Of a stretch of 64,000 nucleotides of DNA, positions 25,708-34,490 are shown piece after piece. The stretch is from NCBI GenBank assembly GCA_963798435.1, contig CAWCTF010000006.1:248001-312000 (forward strand), given 5' to 3'. The notes below the pieces were generated by a model. That model was given only the letters and a program-made list of their open reading frames with translations. It did no database searches and was not told the origin of the DNA. Position 1 is the first letter of the stretch; the number at the start of each line of letters is the position of its first letter. The DNA is from JALHST01 sp963798435 (GTDB lineage Bacteria; Bacteroidota; Bacteroidia; Flavobacteriales; Flavobacteriaceae). The translations under genes and the position numbers were made by a program.

Positions 25708-26991
25708 ATGCGGGAAGACCTGCTTCATTTTATTTGGAAGTACAAAAAATTGCAAGTTGGGCAATTGGTTACGACAACAAAGGAGGCAGTCACTATACTT
25801 GATGTTGGCAGTCATAATCATTTGGCGGGTCCTGATTTCTTTAATGCTAAAATCAATATTGGCGGTCAACTTTGGGCGGGCAATGTTGAAATTCACGTCA
25901 GATCCTCTGATTGGTTTGCCCATAAGCACCAGCATGATGCGAAGTACAACACTATTATTCTTCATGTCGTCTGGGAACATGATATCGCTGTTAACCGAGA
26001 TGATCATACCGAAATTCCTACCCTTGAACTTAAAAATTATATTTCAAACCGGGTATTGGAGAACTATCGAAATCTATTCGACACCACACGGTTTTCCTTT
26101 ATAAATTGCGAAAGGGACCTTTCAAAAATCGATAAATTTACATTTCAAAACTGGTCTGAACGGTTGTTTTTTGAACGATTGGAACAGAAATCCGATATTG
26201 TTCTGAACCTCCTTGATAAAACAAGGAATGATTGGGAACACGTGCTTTTTATGATTTTGCTTAAAAGTTTCGGGCTGAAAATAAACGGGGAGGCCTTTTA
26301 TAGTTTGGGGCGCGCATTGGATTTTTCAATTGTACGAAAAATGCAACAGGAGGTACTACAACTTGAAAGTGTTTTCATGGGCTTGTCCCATTTATTGGAA
26401 AATGAGGCCATCTCAGATGATTACCATAGCACCCTTAAAAAAGAATACCGTCATTTAAAGGCCAAATATGAATTAAGTGATATTGGGGTTCGCAAACCCG
26501 AATTCTTCAAGTTAAGGCCGTCTAATTTTCCTACCCTACGACTGTCGCAACTGGCCAATCTTTATGCCACGAGGCCGAATTTGTTCAGCAATGTTATCGA
26601 AACCCGTGAATTGTCTGAACTATATTCGGTATTCGAGACGAGGGCGAGTACCTATTGGGAGAATCACTTTACCTTCGGGAAGCTGGCTCGAAAAAGCTCA
26701 AAAAAAGTCACCAAAAAGTTCATAGACCTAGTGATTCTCAATGCGCTTCTCCCAGTGAAGTATTGTTATGCCCGCCAAAGGGGCAAAGACGTAAATGAAG
26801 AAATCCTAGAGATCGCGAGCAAAATAATAAAGGAAGAAAACAGTATTATTACCAACTTTGAAAGCCTTGGGATCACACATGGAAATGCAAGGGAAACCCA
26901 GGCCACATTGCAGTTATATAAGGGATATTGTTCACAAAATAAATGTTTACAATGTGCTATTGGAAATAGTTTATTGAGTGAAAATAGTTAA
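25708..26991 (+). CDS. DUF2851 family protein
   Basis: The 427-residue protein begins MREDLLHFIWKYKKL and continues with the conserved DVGSHNHLAGPDFFNAKI and GNVEIHVRSSDWFAHKH blocks typical of DUF2851, a family largely restricted to Bacteroidota. A Cys-rich end (GYCSQNKCLQCAIGNSLL) could bind a metal. The conserved acidic and His residues in the N-terminal third resemble a nuclease-like core, but I infer no activity. It is followed 8 bp later by the PspC-like gene, so they are probably co-transcribed. Confidence 0.85.
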   Translation: MREDLLHFIWKYKKLQVGQLVTTTKEAVTILDVGSHNHLAGPDFFNAKINIGGQLWAGNVEIHVRSSDWFAHKHQHDAKYNTIILHVVWEHDIAVNRDDHTEIPTLELKNYISNRVLENYRNLFDTTRFSFINCERDLSKIDKFTFQNWSERLFFERLEQKSDIVLNLLDKTRNDWEHVLFMILLKSFGLKINGEAFYSLGRALDFSIVRKMQQEVLQLESVFMGLSHLLENEAISDDYHSTLKKEYRHLKAKYELSDIGVRKPEFFKLRPSNFPTLRLSQLANLYATRPNLFSNVIETRELSELYSVFETRASTYWENHFTFGKLARKSSKKVTKKFIDLVILNALLPVKYCYARQRGKDVNEEILEIASKIIKEENSIITNFESLGITHGNARETQATLQLYKGYCSQNKCLQCAIGNSLLSENS

Positions 26992-26999
26992 TTTTAGAC

Positions 27000-27227
27000 A
27001 TGAATTTATTCTATCAACTACTCTACTATTTTCAGAAACGTGGCTTTGAGGTCTGTAGACGCATCGCCGAGCGATTGGGAATACGGGCACGGGTAGTGCG
27101 TACTTCCTTTATCTATCTTACCTTCGTGACCCTAGGTTTTGGTTTCGCGCTCTACTTGTTCCTAGCGTTTTGGCTAAAAATAAAAGATTTACTATACACC
27201 AAACGGACGTCCGTTTTTGACCTTTAA
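27000..27227 (+). CDS. PspC-like small membrane protein
   Basis: The 75-residue protein has an amphipathic N-terminus (GFEVCRRIAERLGIRARVVR) and one long hydrophobic stretch at about 37-58, the layout of a PspC domain. PspC proteins sense or transmit envelope stress; here no phage-shock partners are nearby. It starts 8 bp after DUF2851 and the K+ channel gene starts 1 bp after its stop, indicating one operon. Confidence 0.75.
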   Translation: MNLFYQLLYYFQKRGFEVCRRIAERLGIRARVVRTSFIYLTFVTLGFGFALYLFLAFWLKIKDLLYTKRTSVFDL

Positions 27228-27228
27228 A

Positions 27229-28236
27229 ATGCTAAGAATTTTTCGTTCAAGGATGTATTTGGCGTTGTCATTGATGACGGGCGTATTGCTTTTTGGCATA
27301 TTGGGGTATCGATTCATTTCGGGTTATAGTTGGATCGACGCGCTTTACATGACCATAATTACGGTGACGACGGTAGGTTTTTCGGAAGTGGGGCCCATGG
27401 ATGGTACTGGAAAGATATTTACCGTAATTTTAATAATCACCAGTGTTTTTATTTTTGCATTTGCCATTTCTGTGATAACAGAATATGTCCTGAGCCGCAA
27501 TTCATTACAAACCCTTAAAAAGAAGAAAGTGAAAAATGAGATCGAGCGATTGACCAATCATGTGATTATCTGTGGTTTTGGTAGAAACGGAATGCAAGCG
27601 GCCCAACGTTTGAAAGCGTACAAAAAGCCTTTTGTAATCATCGAAAAAGATCGGGAGATCATTGAGAAATATGAGGGTGATGTGCTTTTTATCGAAGGCG
27701 ATGCCAATGAGGACGAAATTTTGGAGGAAGCCGGTCTTGCCCGGGCTCAATACCTGATTGCCGCACTACCTGATGATGCAGCGAATTTATTCGTAGTACT
27801 GTCGGCACGTCAAATGAACCGGAAACTTTTTATAATAAGCAGGGCATCTTTGGTTACATCACAGAATAAATTGCGTTTGGCAGGTGCCAACAAGGTAATA
27901 ATGCCCGATAAAATCGGGGGTGACCATATGGCCTCTCTGGTCGTCATGCCCGATTTGATCACATTTATGGATAAACTTTCAATGGAAGGGGAGCATACCA
28001 CCAATTTGGAAGAGGTGGCCATTGAGGATTTTTCCGGGAACATGGAATGTAATTCATTGCGGGATCTAGATCTTAGAAGAAAAACGGGCTGCACCATCAT
28101 TGGGTACATTGAACCGGACGGCAACTATATTATCAATCCCGAAGCCGATTTAAAACTGCAGCCCAAAAGCAAGGTAATTGTTTTGGGGCGGCCTGAGCAG
28201 ATCCGTAAATTAAACGAGATGTTCAATATAGTTTGA
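27229..28236 (+). CDS. Potassium channel with RCK (TrkA-N) domain
   Basis: The 335-residue protein starts at ATG 27229; an upstream in-frame TTG at 27217 lies inside the previous gene. Two transmembrane helices (about 10-30 and 60-85) flank a pore loop with TVTTVGFSEVG, a K+ selectivity filter variant (TVGF). A Rossmann-type RCK domain follows with IICGFGRNGMQAA as the nucleotide-binding loop, and a C-terminal TrkA-C-like domain ends in KVIVLGRPEQI. It should be a ligand-gated K+ channel of the MthK/Kch type in the inner membrane. Confidence 0.9.
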   Translation: MLRIFRSRMYLALSLMTGVLLFGILGYRFISGYSWIDALYMTIITVTTVGFSEVGPMDGTGKIFTVILIITSVFIFAFAISVITEYVLSRNSLQTLKKKKVKNEIERLTNHVIICGFGRNGMQAAQRLKAYKKPFVIIEKDREIIEKYEGDVLFIEGDANEDEILEEAGLARAQYLIAALPDDAANLFVVLSARQMNRKLFIISRASLVTSQNKLRLAGANKVIMPDKIGGDHMASLVVMPDLITFMDKLSMEGEHTTNLEEVAIEDFSGNMECNSLRDLDLRRKTGCTIIGYIEPDGNYIINPEADLKLQPKSKVIVLGRPEQIRKLNEMFNIV

Positions 28237-28251
28237 GTATCTTTTGGCAAT

Positions 28252-28259
28252 TATTTTTG
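28252..28259 (+). promoter_or_regulatory. Possible -7 element for the AGCS symporter gene
   Basis: TATTTTTG fits TAnnTTTG; it lies 15 bp after the channel gene stop and 66 bp before the symporter ATG. A TTTG 16 bp upstream is closer than the usual spacing. Confidence 0.4.
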
Positions 28260-28325
28260 AATAGCTTATCATTTTTTTAGATATTGCCAAGATTCAAAAT
28301 AAATCTGCTAACCGAAAACCAAATT

Positions 28326-29939
28326 ATGAAGTACACCTTACTTTCCCTATTTGCATTCCTTATACCATTGTCAACTTTTTCACAGGAAACGGCCGAAGTC
28401 GGTCTGGATCAGCGCATCAATGCCTGGTTTGAACCCATCACCGCTGTTTGGGAAAGTATCGTTTTTTGGGTCGTACCCGGCACGGGTGTGCCACTGATCG
28501 TTATCATATTGGTGCTTGGAGCAACTTTTTTCACCCTCTATTTTGGGTTTGTAAATATTCGAAAATTTCCCTTTGCCATAAATGTGGTCCGTGGGAAATA
28601 TGACGCAGTGGAGGGGGATGAAGGCCATGGCGTTGAGAAATCAGATGTAAACATCGTTGGCGGGGATTTAGTGGATACCATTCGCGATGAAAGCCATCAT
28701 GGCGAAGTGAGCCATTTTCAAGCCTTGGCAACCGCGGTTTCAGGTACTGTGGGCCTAGGTAATATAGCTGGGGTGGCACTGGCTATCGCCATCGGAGGTC
28801 CAGGGGCAACCTTTTGGATGATTATTTGCGGACTCTTGAGCATGTCTACCAAATTTGTAGAATGTACCTTGGGCGTCAAATATCGGGATATGGACAAGGA
28901 TGGGACTGTCTATGGCGGCCCTATGTATTATTTGTCACGAGGTCTCAAGGAAAGGGGATTTACAGGGCTGGGAAAAGCCTTGGCGGTTATTTTCGCCATC
29001 TTATGTGTAGGCGCCTCTTTCGGAGGGGGGAACGCAGTGCAGGCCAACCAGGCCGCCGAACAATTGGTCTCAATGATCGGAATGGAAAGCGGCTCTTCGG
29101 GCTTTATAATTGGGATTGTTTTGGCAATTCTAGTAGGTATTGTCATTATTGGCGGCATTAAGCGCATCGCTTCGGTAACCGAGAAGATAGTTCCTTTTAT
29201 GGCCATAATCTATGCTGGGGCATGTCTCGTGGTGATTTTTGCCAATTTCTCATATATTGACGATGCCTTTGTACTGATTTTCAAAAGTGCCTTTACCCCC
29301 GAGGCAGGACTTGGAGGATTGTTCGGGGTGTTGATTACAGGCTTCAGACGTGCCGCATTTTCAAATGAGGCAGGCGCCGGATCGGCCGCCATCGCTCACT
29401 CGGCCGTTCGAACGAAATATCCCGCAAGTGAAGGCATCGTGGCGCTTTTGGAACCCTTTATCGATACGGTCGTAATCTGTACATTGACCGCTTTGGTCAT
29501 TATTTTTTATAACAATGGCGGTATTTTCGAATATGGTGGTGACGGAGCAGGCCAAGTCTTGGTCGAAGGTGTAAATGTAGGTGGTGTGACGCTCACTTCC
29601 TTGGCTTTTGAATCGGTCATTCCGTGGTTTCCATATGTCTTGACCCTTGCGGTCGTACTGTTCGCAGTTTCTACGATGATTTCGTGGTCGTATTACGGAT
29701 TACAATCTTGGAAATATCTATTCGGTAGGGGCAAAGTGGCCGATCTATGTTATAAGCTATTGTTCATAGCCTTTATAATTATTGGTGCTTCTGCATCTAT
29801 GGGGGCCGTTTTTGCTTTTTCGGATGCAATGATACTCGCCCTGGTTTTTCCGAATATGTTAGGATTAATGCTTCTGTTCCCAAAAGTGAAAGAAGAATTG
29901 GTACGGTATCTGGATGCCATAAAATCGATGGCAAAATAA
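28326..29939 (+). CDS. Sodium:alanine/glycine symporter (AGCS family)
   Basis: The ATG at 28326 gives 537 residues; the frame is open to a TTG at 28284, which I reject because the ATG begins the hydrophobic N-terminus MKYTLLSLFAFLIPL. The family signature GTVGLGNIAGVALAIAIGG is present, together with GGPMYYLSRGL and FSNEAGAGSAAIAHSAV. About ten membrane helices are expected. It imports alanine or glycine with Na+ into the cytosol. The extra signal-like N-terminal segment is found in several Bacteroidota members. Confidence 0.92.
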   Translation: MKYTLLSLFAFLIPLSTFSQETAEVGLDQRINAWFEPITAVWESIVFWVVPGTGVPLIVIILVLGATFFTLYFGFVNIRKFPFAINVVRGKYDAVEGDEGHGVEKSDVNIVGGDLVDTIRDESHHGEVSHFQALATAVSGTVGLGNIAGVALAIAIGGPGATFWMIICGLLSMSTKFVECTLGVKYRDMDKDGTVYGGPMYYLSRGLKERGFTGLGKALAVIFAILCVGASFGGGNAVQANQAAEQLVSMIGMESGSSGFIIGIVLAILVGIVIIGGIKRIASVTEKIVPFMAIIYAGACLVVIFANFSYIDDAFVLIFKSAFTPEAGLGGLFGVLITGFRRAAFSNEAGAGSAAIAHSAVRTKYPASEGIVALLEPFIDTVVICTLTALVIIFYNNGGIFEYGGDGAGQVLVEGVNVGGVTLTSLAFESVIPWFPYVLTLAVVLFAVSTMISWSYYGLQSWKYLFGRGKVADLCYKLLFIAFIIIGASASMGAVFAFSDAMILALVFPNMLGLMLLFPKVKEELVRYLDAIKSMAK

Positions 29940-30079
29940 GCGAATATTGTATGTCTATGATAGCTATTTATGGGCTTGTGCTGGCAATAGCGCGTACGAA
30001 ATTTCTTTTCGATCACTAATAAGGGAGCATATTCTTTTATTTACTACTTTTCATCCCATAAAATCTTTAACTATAGGTA

Positions 30080-31894
30080 ATGGCTAAAAATACCGAAGCT
30101 TGGGGTTCCCGTATCGGATTAATATTGGCAATGGCGGGTAACGCCGTTGGACTAGGTAACTTTTTACGATTTCCGGTACAAGCGGTTCAAAATGGCGGAG
30201 GCGCCTTCATAATCCCGTATCTTGTTTGCTTCCTATTAATGGGTCTACCATTATTGTTCGTTGAATGGTCTTCCGGTAGATTTGGTGGAAAATTCGGCAA
30301 TCACAGCACCCCCTATATTTTTGATTCAATGGTCAAGGGTAGGATCCTAAAGTACATTGGTGTATTCGGAATATTTACGAACGTTGCCATAGTCGCTTAT
30401 TATGCCTACATCGAATCTTGGACACTCTCTTATGTATTTCATTCTTTGATGGGTACTTTTACGGGAATGTCGCAAGCGGAGGTTGCGGCCTTTTTCAATT
30501 CATATGTTGATGTAACGCACAGCACGATTGGTATTCCATATGAAGCGGTTGTATTTTATATCCTTTGTCTTGCACTTAATACTTTTATTCTTTCGAAAGG
30601 ATTGGGAGGTGTCGAGAAAGTGGCAAAAATCGGTATGCCTTTGTTGATATTATTTGGCGTCTTTTTGGCAATTCGCGGGTATACCTTAGGAACCAGCGGC
30701 GCATCAGACCTTTTTCCGGATGCAAATGCCTGGGAAGGTCTTAATTTTTTATGGACACCGCAATTCGATTCCTTGTGGAGTCCGAAGGTATGGCTCGCCG
30801 CCGCTGGCCAAATCTTCTTCACCTTATCGGTGGGCATGGGAACAATTCACTGCTATGCCTCCTATGTAAAAAGTAAAGACGACATAGCCTTGAATGCCGT
30901 ATCGGCAGGGTTTATGAACGAGTTCGTCGAAGTAGTTCTCGGTAGTGCCATTGTAATTCCGATTGCCGCAGGATATTTGGGCCTTGACTGGGTGCTAAAC
31001 AATGCCGGTTTCGGAATGGCCTTTCAGACCATGCCCTATCTGTTTCAACAATGGGGTCCAATTCTGGCAGGTGTTGCAGGAGTCATGTGGTTCGGGCTCT
31101 TATTTTTTGCCGGAATCACCAGTTCATTGGCCATGGGTACTCCTTGGATGGGTTTTATGACCGACGAGTTTGGCTGGAACCGTACGAAGGGAGCCTGGTC
31201 GTTCGGTGCTCTTGCCCTTTTGATAGGATTACCAACGGTTTTCTTTTATCAGGAAGGCGTCTTTGATGACTATGATTACTGGGCAGGTACCGTAAGTTTG
31301 GTCATTTTTGCATTCTTTGAAATTATCCTATTTGCTTGGATTTTCGGGATGGATAAAGGTTGGGCCGAAATTAATCGGGGAGCCGACATAAAGATTCCAA
31401 GGTTTTATAAATTCGTTATCAAGTTTGTAACCCCGGTATTACTGGGCTGGGTTTTTTTTGCGAGTATTCCCAGTATGATCGATAATATAAGGCACAAGGA
31501 CACCTACAATAATACGGCATTTGCCCAAGAGTTTTATGCCGAAAACTTTACGCCCGATGCGACTGTTAGCGGTAAAGTTGAGGAAGTCGATGACAAAAAC
31601 ATAAAGCTCTCCTTTACGAATTCGCGGAAGCGCTTCAATAAGCAAACCGAGGAGTCTTATCAAGAAAAGTTTACTGATTATAAGGAATATCATTTTACAG
31701 AAGGTCAAAAAACCAAAGTTGTCATGGGAGATGTCGTTAAACCAGGCGACCCAATAGCAACGGGTGAGTTTACGAATAAGGTATTTTATAAGAATATTGG
31801 ACGAGGACTGCTATTGGCAACGTTCGCATTCATTTGCTTGTTGGTCTATATAGCCTTTAAGAAACGTAAAAAAGAAGGGAGGGCAACCATATGA
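30080..31894 (+). CDS. Neurotransmitter:sodium symporter (NSS) family transporter
   Basis: The 604-residue protein has the LeuT-fold signature GNAVGLGNFLRFPVQAVQNG in TM1, which forms the Na+ and substrate site, and NVAIVAYYAYIESW in TM3. A hydrophilic insert of roughly 85 residues (about 485-575, with DKNIKLSFTNSRKR) separates the last two membrane helices, which is unusual for bacterial NSS proteins. It probably imports an amino acid. The stop overlaps the start of a 51-residue membrane peptide by 4 bp. Confidence 0.92.
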   Translation: MAKNTEAWGSRIGLILAMAGNAVGLGNFLRFPVQAVQNGGGAFIIPYLVCFLLMGLPLLFVEWSSGRFGGKFGNHSTPYIFDSMVKGRILKYIGVFGIFTNVAIVAYYAYIESWTLSYVFHSLMGTFTGMSQAEVAAFFNSYVDVTHSTIGIPYEAVVFYILCLALNTFILSKGLGGVEKVAKIGMPLLILFGVFLAIRGYTLGTSGASDLFPDANAWEGLNFLWTPQFDSLWSPKVWLAAAGQIFFTLSVGMGTIHCYASYVKSKDDIALNAVSAGFMNEFVEVVLGSAIVIPIAAGYLGLDWVLNNAGFGMAFQTMPYLFQQWGPILAGVAGVMWFGLLFFAGITSSLAMGTPWMGFMTDEFGWNRTKGAWSFGALALLIGLPTVFFYQEGVFDDYDYWAGTVSLVIFAFFEIILFAWIFGMDKGWAEINRGADIKIPRFYKFVIKFVTPVLLGWVFFASIPSMIDNIRHKDTYNNTAFAQEFYAENFTPDATVSGKVEEVDDKNIKLSFTNSRKRFNKQTEESYQEKFTDYKEYHFTEGQKTKVVMGDVVKPGDPIATGEFTNKVFYKNIGRGLLLATFAFICLLVYIAFKKRKKEGRATI

Positions 31895-32046
31895 ATACTT
31901 TAGCATTGCTTATGATGATTTTAGCGCAGGGAACGGTTATAGGTTTCGCGGTGTACTTTTTTTACAGAGTACTTACAACGCCGCCCAAACAAGAACCTGA
32001 TTCGTATACCGACAATGATGATGAAACGATAAGGCAAGGGAATTGA
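31891..32046 (+). CDS. MetS-like small subunit of the NSS transporter
   Basis: The 51-residue protein starts MNTLALLMMILAQGTVIGF with one transmembrane helix (about 4-28), then a short polar, acidic tail. It overlaps the NSS gene in an ATGA arrangement, so it is translated with it. This fits the MetS type of small partner subunits known for the MetP methionine/alanine NSS transporter, which are single-helix peptides of 40-60 residues. Identity with MetS cannot be proved by eye, but the context is strong. Confidence 0.75.
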   Translation: MNTLALLMMILAQGTVIGFAVYFFYRVLTTPPKQEPDSYTDNDDETIRQGN

Positions 32047-32050
32047 GTCA

Positions 32051-32953
32051 TTGGATGCCCATAAAAAAATAAAGCCCTTTACCTTCACCAAGCAAGAACG
32101 CAGCGGGATTTACTTTTTGCTCCTTACCATTGCATTATTACAAATCGGTTATTATCTCTACAGGTCGTTTTACGTGAGCCTAGGAACCCCGAGTATTACA
32201 ATCGATAAGGAAGGCCAAACCGAAATTGATGCTTTGAAACAGAAAGCACTCCGCAAGGATTCGGTTGTAATTTACCCTTTTAACCCAAATTTTATCTCTG
32301 ATTACAAAGGGTATACCCTAGGAATGACACTCCCCGAAATCGATAGCCTGTTTGCCTTTCGGGCAAAGGGTCTGTACGTCAATTCGGCAGAAGAATTTCA
32401 GCAAGTCACGCATATCCCAGACTCGTTGTTAAGGCGAATATCGCCTTATTTCAAATTTCCAGAATGGACGAAAGACCGGAGACCGATTCTACAATCAAAT
32501 AAGTATGGACCAGCATCCCAAAATGATATAGGATCGACAGCGGGGTCGGTCATCAATGTTAAAGACCTGAATAGCGTCGGCGCCGATGACCTAAAAACGG
32601 TCATCGGTATTGGCAATACCCTTTCCGAACGGATCATTAAATTTAGGGATCGATTGGGAGGATTTCTGGTCGATGACCAATTGTACGATGTTTATGGTCT
32701 CGATCCTGAAGTAGTCGCTCGTGCCCTTAAAAAGTTTAGGGTACTGGAAAGACCTAAAATCGTCAAGATCAATATCAATAAGGCCTCGGCCCAAGAAATC
32801 GCGCAACTGGTTTATATTCAGAAAACGGTAGCACAACGGATAGTCAATTATAGGAACGTAAACGGAACTATCGGTTCGTTCGACGAATTAAAGAACATTG
32901 AAGATTTCCCTGCAGAAAAAATTCATAGAATTAGGCTATATTTGAGCTTGTAA
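32051..32953 (+). CDS. Membrane-anchored ComEA-like helix-hairpin-helix protein
   Basis: The 300-residue protein has one transmembrane helix (about 18-36), then a linker and a C-terminal stretch with helix-hairpin-helix units: LNSVGADDLKTVIGIGNTLS near 175-194 and ININKASAQEIAQLVYIQ near 238-255. HhH units bind DNA backbone without sequence preference, as in ComEA of DNA uptake systems. The start is probably TTG at 32051: a TAA lies six codons upstream and the only other candidate is an ATT. It starts 4 bp after the MetS-like stop. Confidence 0.8.
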   Translation: MDAHKKIKPFTFTKQERSGIYFLLLTIALLQIGYYLYRSFYVSLGTPSITIDKEGQTEIDALKQKALRKDSVVIYPFNPNFISDYKGYTLGMTLPEIDSLFAFRAKGLYVNSAEEFQQVTHIPDSLLRRISPYFKFPEWTKDRRPILQSNKYGPASQNDIGSTAGSVINVKDLNSVGADDLKTVIGIGNTLSERIIKFRDRLGGFLVDDQLYDVYGLDPEVVARALKKFRVLERPKIVKININKASAQEIAQLVYIQKTVAQRIVNYRNVNGTIGSFDELKNIEDFPAEKIHRIRLYLSL

Positions 32954-32965
32954 AAATTGCTTTGA

Positions 32966-34129
32966 ATGGTTACCGAAACAATGACGAATTTAGGTTTTGA
33001 TTATTCAGAAACCCAGCAAATGGTCGCTGCCTCTGCAAAAGAATTCTCCGAGCAGCACATTCGGCCATACATCATGGAGTGGGACGAATCCCAGACATTT
33101 CCCCTTCAGCTTTTTAAGAAAGCGGGAGAAATGGGTTTTATGGGAGTCTTGGTTCCTGAGACTTTAGGTGGATCGGGATTGGGTTATCACGAGTATGTGG
33201 CCATGTTGGTTGAAATATCAAAAGTAGACCCTTCGATTGGGCTTTCAGTTGCTGCGCACAATTCACTATGCACCAATCACATCCTCACCTTTGGCAGCGA
33301 AGAGCAAAAACAACGCTGGATTCCCAAATTGGCAACGGCCGAATGGATAGGTGCCTGGGGTCTCACCGAGCATAACACGGGTTCGGATGCTGGTGGAATG
33401 AACACTACTGCCATAAAGGAAAAGGACCAATGGGTTTTAAATGGTGCGAAGAACTTTATTACCCATGGTATAAGTGGGGATATCGCGGTAGTTATTGCCC
33501 GTACTGGAGAAAAAGGAGATAGTCATGGGATGACTGCATTTGTGGTAGAGCGTGGCACACCTGGCTTTACCAGTGGAAAGAAAGAAAATAAACTGGGCAT
33601 GCGAGCCAGTGAAACAGCCGAATTGATATTTGATAATTGCAAAATTCCGGATTCGAATCGTCTTGGAAAAGTGGGGGATGGGTTCATTCAATCGATGAAG
33701 ATTTTAGATGGCGGGAGAATTTCGATAGGGGCACTATCCCTAGGCATAGCGAAAGGCGCCTTCGAAGCTGCCCTAAACTATTCGAAGGAAAGAATTCAAT
33801 TTGGAAAGCCGATAAGTCAATTTCAAGGTATTTCCTTTAAATTGGCCGATATGGCCACTGAAATAGAAGCAGCTGAGCTGTTATTACACAAGGCCGCTTT
33901 TCTTAAGAACGAAGGTCGTCCGGTCACAAAATTAAGTGCCATGGCCAAGATGTATGCCTCCGAAGTTTGTGTTAAGGCCGCCAATGAGGCAGTTCAGATC
34001 CATGGCGGGTATGGGTATACCAAAGATTTTCCTGTAGAGAAATTTTATCGAGACGCTAAGTTATGTACTATTGGTGAAGGAACCACTGAAATTCAAAAAG
34101 TAGTAATTGCGAAAAATATTTTAAAATAA
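32966..34129 (+). CDS. Acyl-CoA dehydrogenase
   Basis: The 387-residue flavoprotein introduces a trans-2 double bond into acyl-CoA, the first step of beta-oxidation. Markers: GAWGLTEHNTGSDAGG for FAD/substrate contact, ERIQFGKPISQFQ, and IGEGTTEIQKVVIAKN with the catalytic Glu. Chain-length preference cannot be told. It starts 13 bp after the HhH gene, and a promoter for rpsU follows. Confidence 0.93.
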   Translation: MVTETMTNLGFDYSETQQMVAASAKEFSEQHIRPYIMEWDESQTFPLQLFKKAGEMGFMGVLVPETLGGSGLGYHEYVAMLVEISKVDPSIGLSVAAHNSLCTNHILTFGSEEQKQRWIPKLATAEWIGAWGLTEHNTGSDAGGMNTTAIKEKDQWVLNGAKNFITHGISGDIAVVIARTGEKGDSHGMTAFVVERGTPGFTSGKKENKLGMRASETAELIFDNCKIPDSNRLGKVGDGFIQSMKILDGGRISIGALSLGIAKGAFEAALNYSKERIQFGKPISQFQGISFKLADMATEIEAAELLLHKAAFLKNEGRPVTKLSAMAKMYASEVCVKAANEAVQIHGGYGYTKDFPVEKFYRDAKLCTIGEGTTEIQKVVIAKNILK

Positions 34130-34155
34130 TTGGCGGGCTTTTCATTTATTACAAT

Positions 34156-34163
34156 TATATTTG
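34156..34163 (+). promoter_or_regulatory. -7 element of rpsU
   Basis: TATATTTG matches TAnnTTTG and is followed by GCAGCCC, 36 bp before the rpsU ATG. A TTG at 34130-34132 lies 23 bp upstream, a little far for a standard -33 element. AAAGAAAGGAGG just before the ATG is a strong ribosome binding site, unusual for this phylum. Confidence 0.6.
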
Positions 34164-34198
34164 CAGCCCTAATCATTAAAGAAAGGAGGTTGTAGCCC

Positions 34199-34393
34199 AT
34201 GTTAATAATACCTATCAAAGAAGGAGAAAACATAGACCGAGCTTTAAAGCGCTTTAAGCGAAAGTTCGATAAAACAGGTACAATGCGGCAGTTGCGAAAG
34301 CGACAGCAGTTTACGAAACCTTCTGTGGAACGAAGAGCACAGATTCAAAAAGCGGAATATATTCAAGGCTTAAGGGACAAGGAAGAAATCTAG
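34199..34393 (+). CDS. rpsU: 30S ribosomal protein S21
   Basis: The 64-residue basic protein starts MLIIPIKEGENIDRALKRFK and has a long basic centre (RQLRKRQQF), matching bS21. In Bacteroidota, bS21 helps hide the anti-Shine-Dalgarno of 16S rRNA. The gene has its own promoter and a strong terminator. The upstream AGGAGG-containing Shine-Dalgarno is notable because most genes here lack one; a role in self-regulation through the free anti-SD has been discussed for rpsU in this phylum. Confidence 0.95.
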   Translation: MLIIPIKEGENIDRALKRFKRKFDKTGTMRQLRKRQQFTKPSVERRAQIQKAEYIQGLRDKEEI

Positions 34394-34421
34394 TTATTCC
34401 CTTGATCAGAAATTCTAGAAA

Positions 34422-34450
34422 AAATCCCATCATATGATGGGATTTTTTTA
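34422..34450 (+). terminator. Intrinsic terminator of rpsU
   Basis: AAATCCCATC and GATGGGATTT form a perfect 10-bp stem with an ATAT loop, followed by TTTTATTT. It lies about 30 bp after the rpsU stop. Confidence 0.9.
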
Positions 34451-34478
34451 TTTCCTGTATTAGCGTACTTAACTTTAG

Positions 34479-34486
34479 TAACTTTG
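34479..34486 (+). promoter_or_regulatory. Possible -7 element for the tyrosine recombinase gene
   Basis: TAACTTTG matches TAnnTTTG but ends only 4 bp before the recombinase ATG, which would make the mRNA leaderless. No good -33 TTTG is in place, so the call is tentative. Confidence 0.4.
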
Positions 34487-34490
34487 ATAT

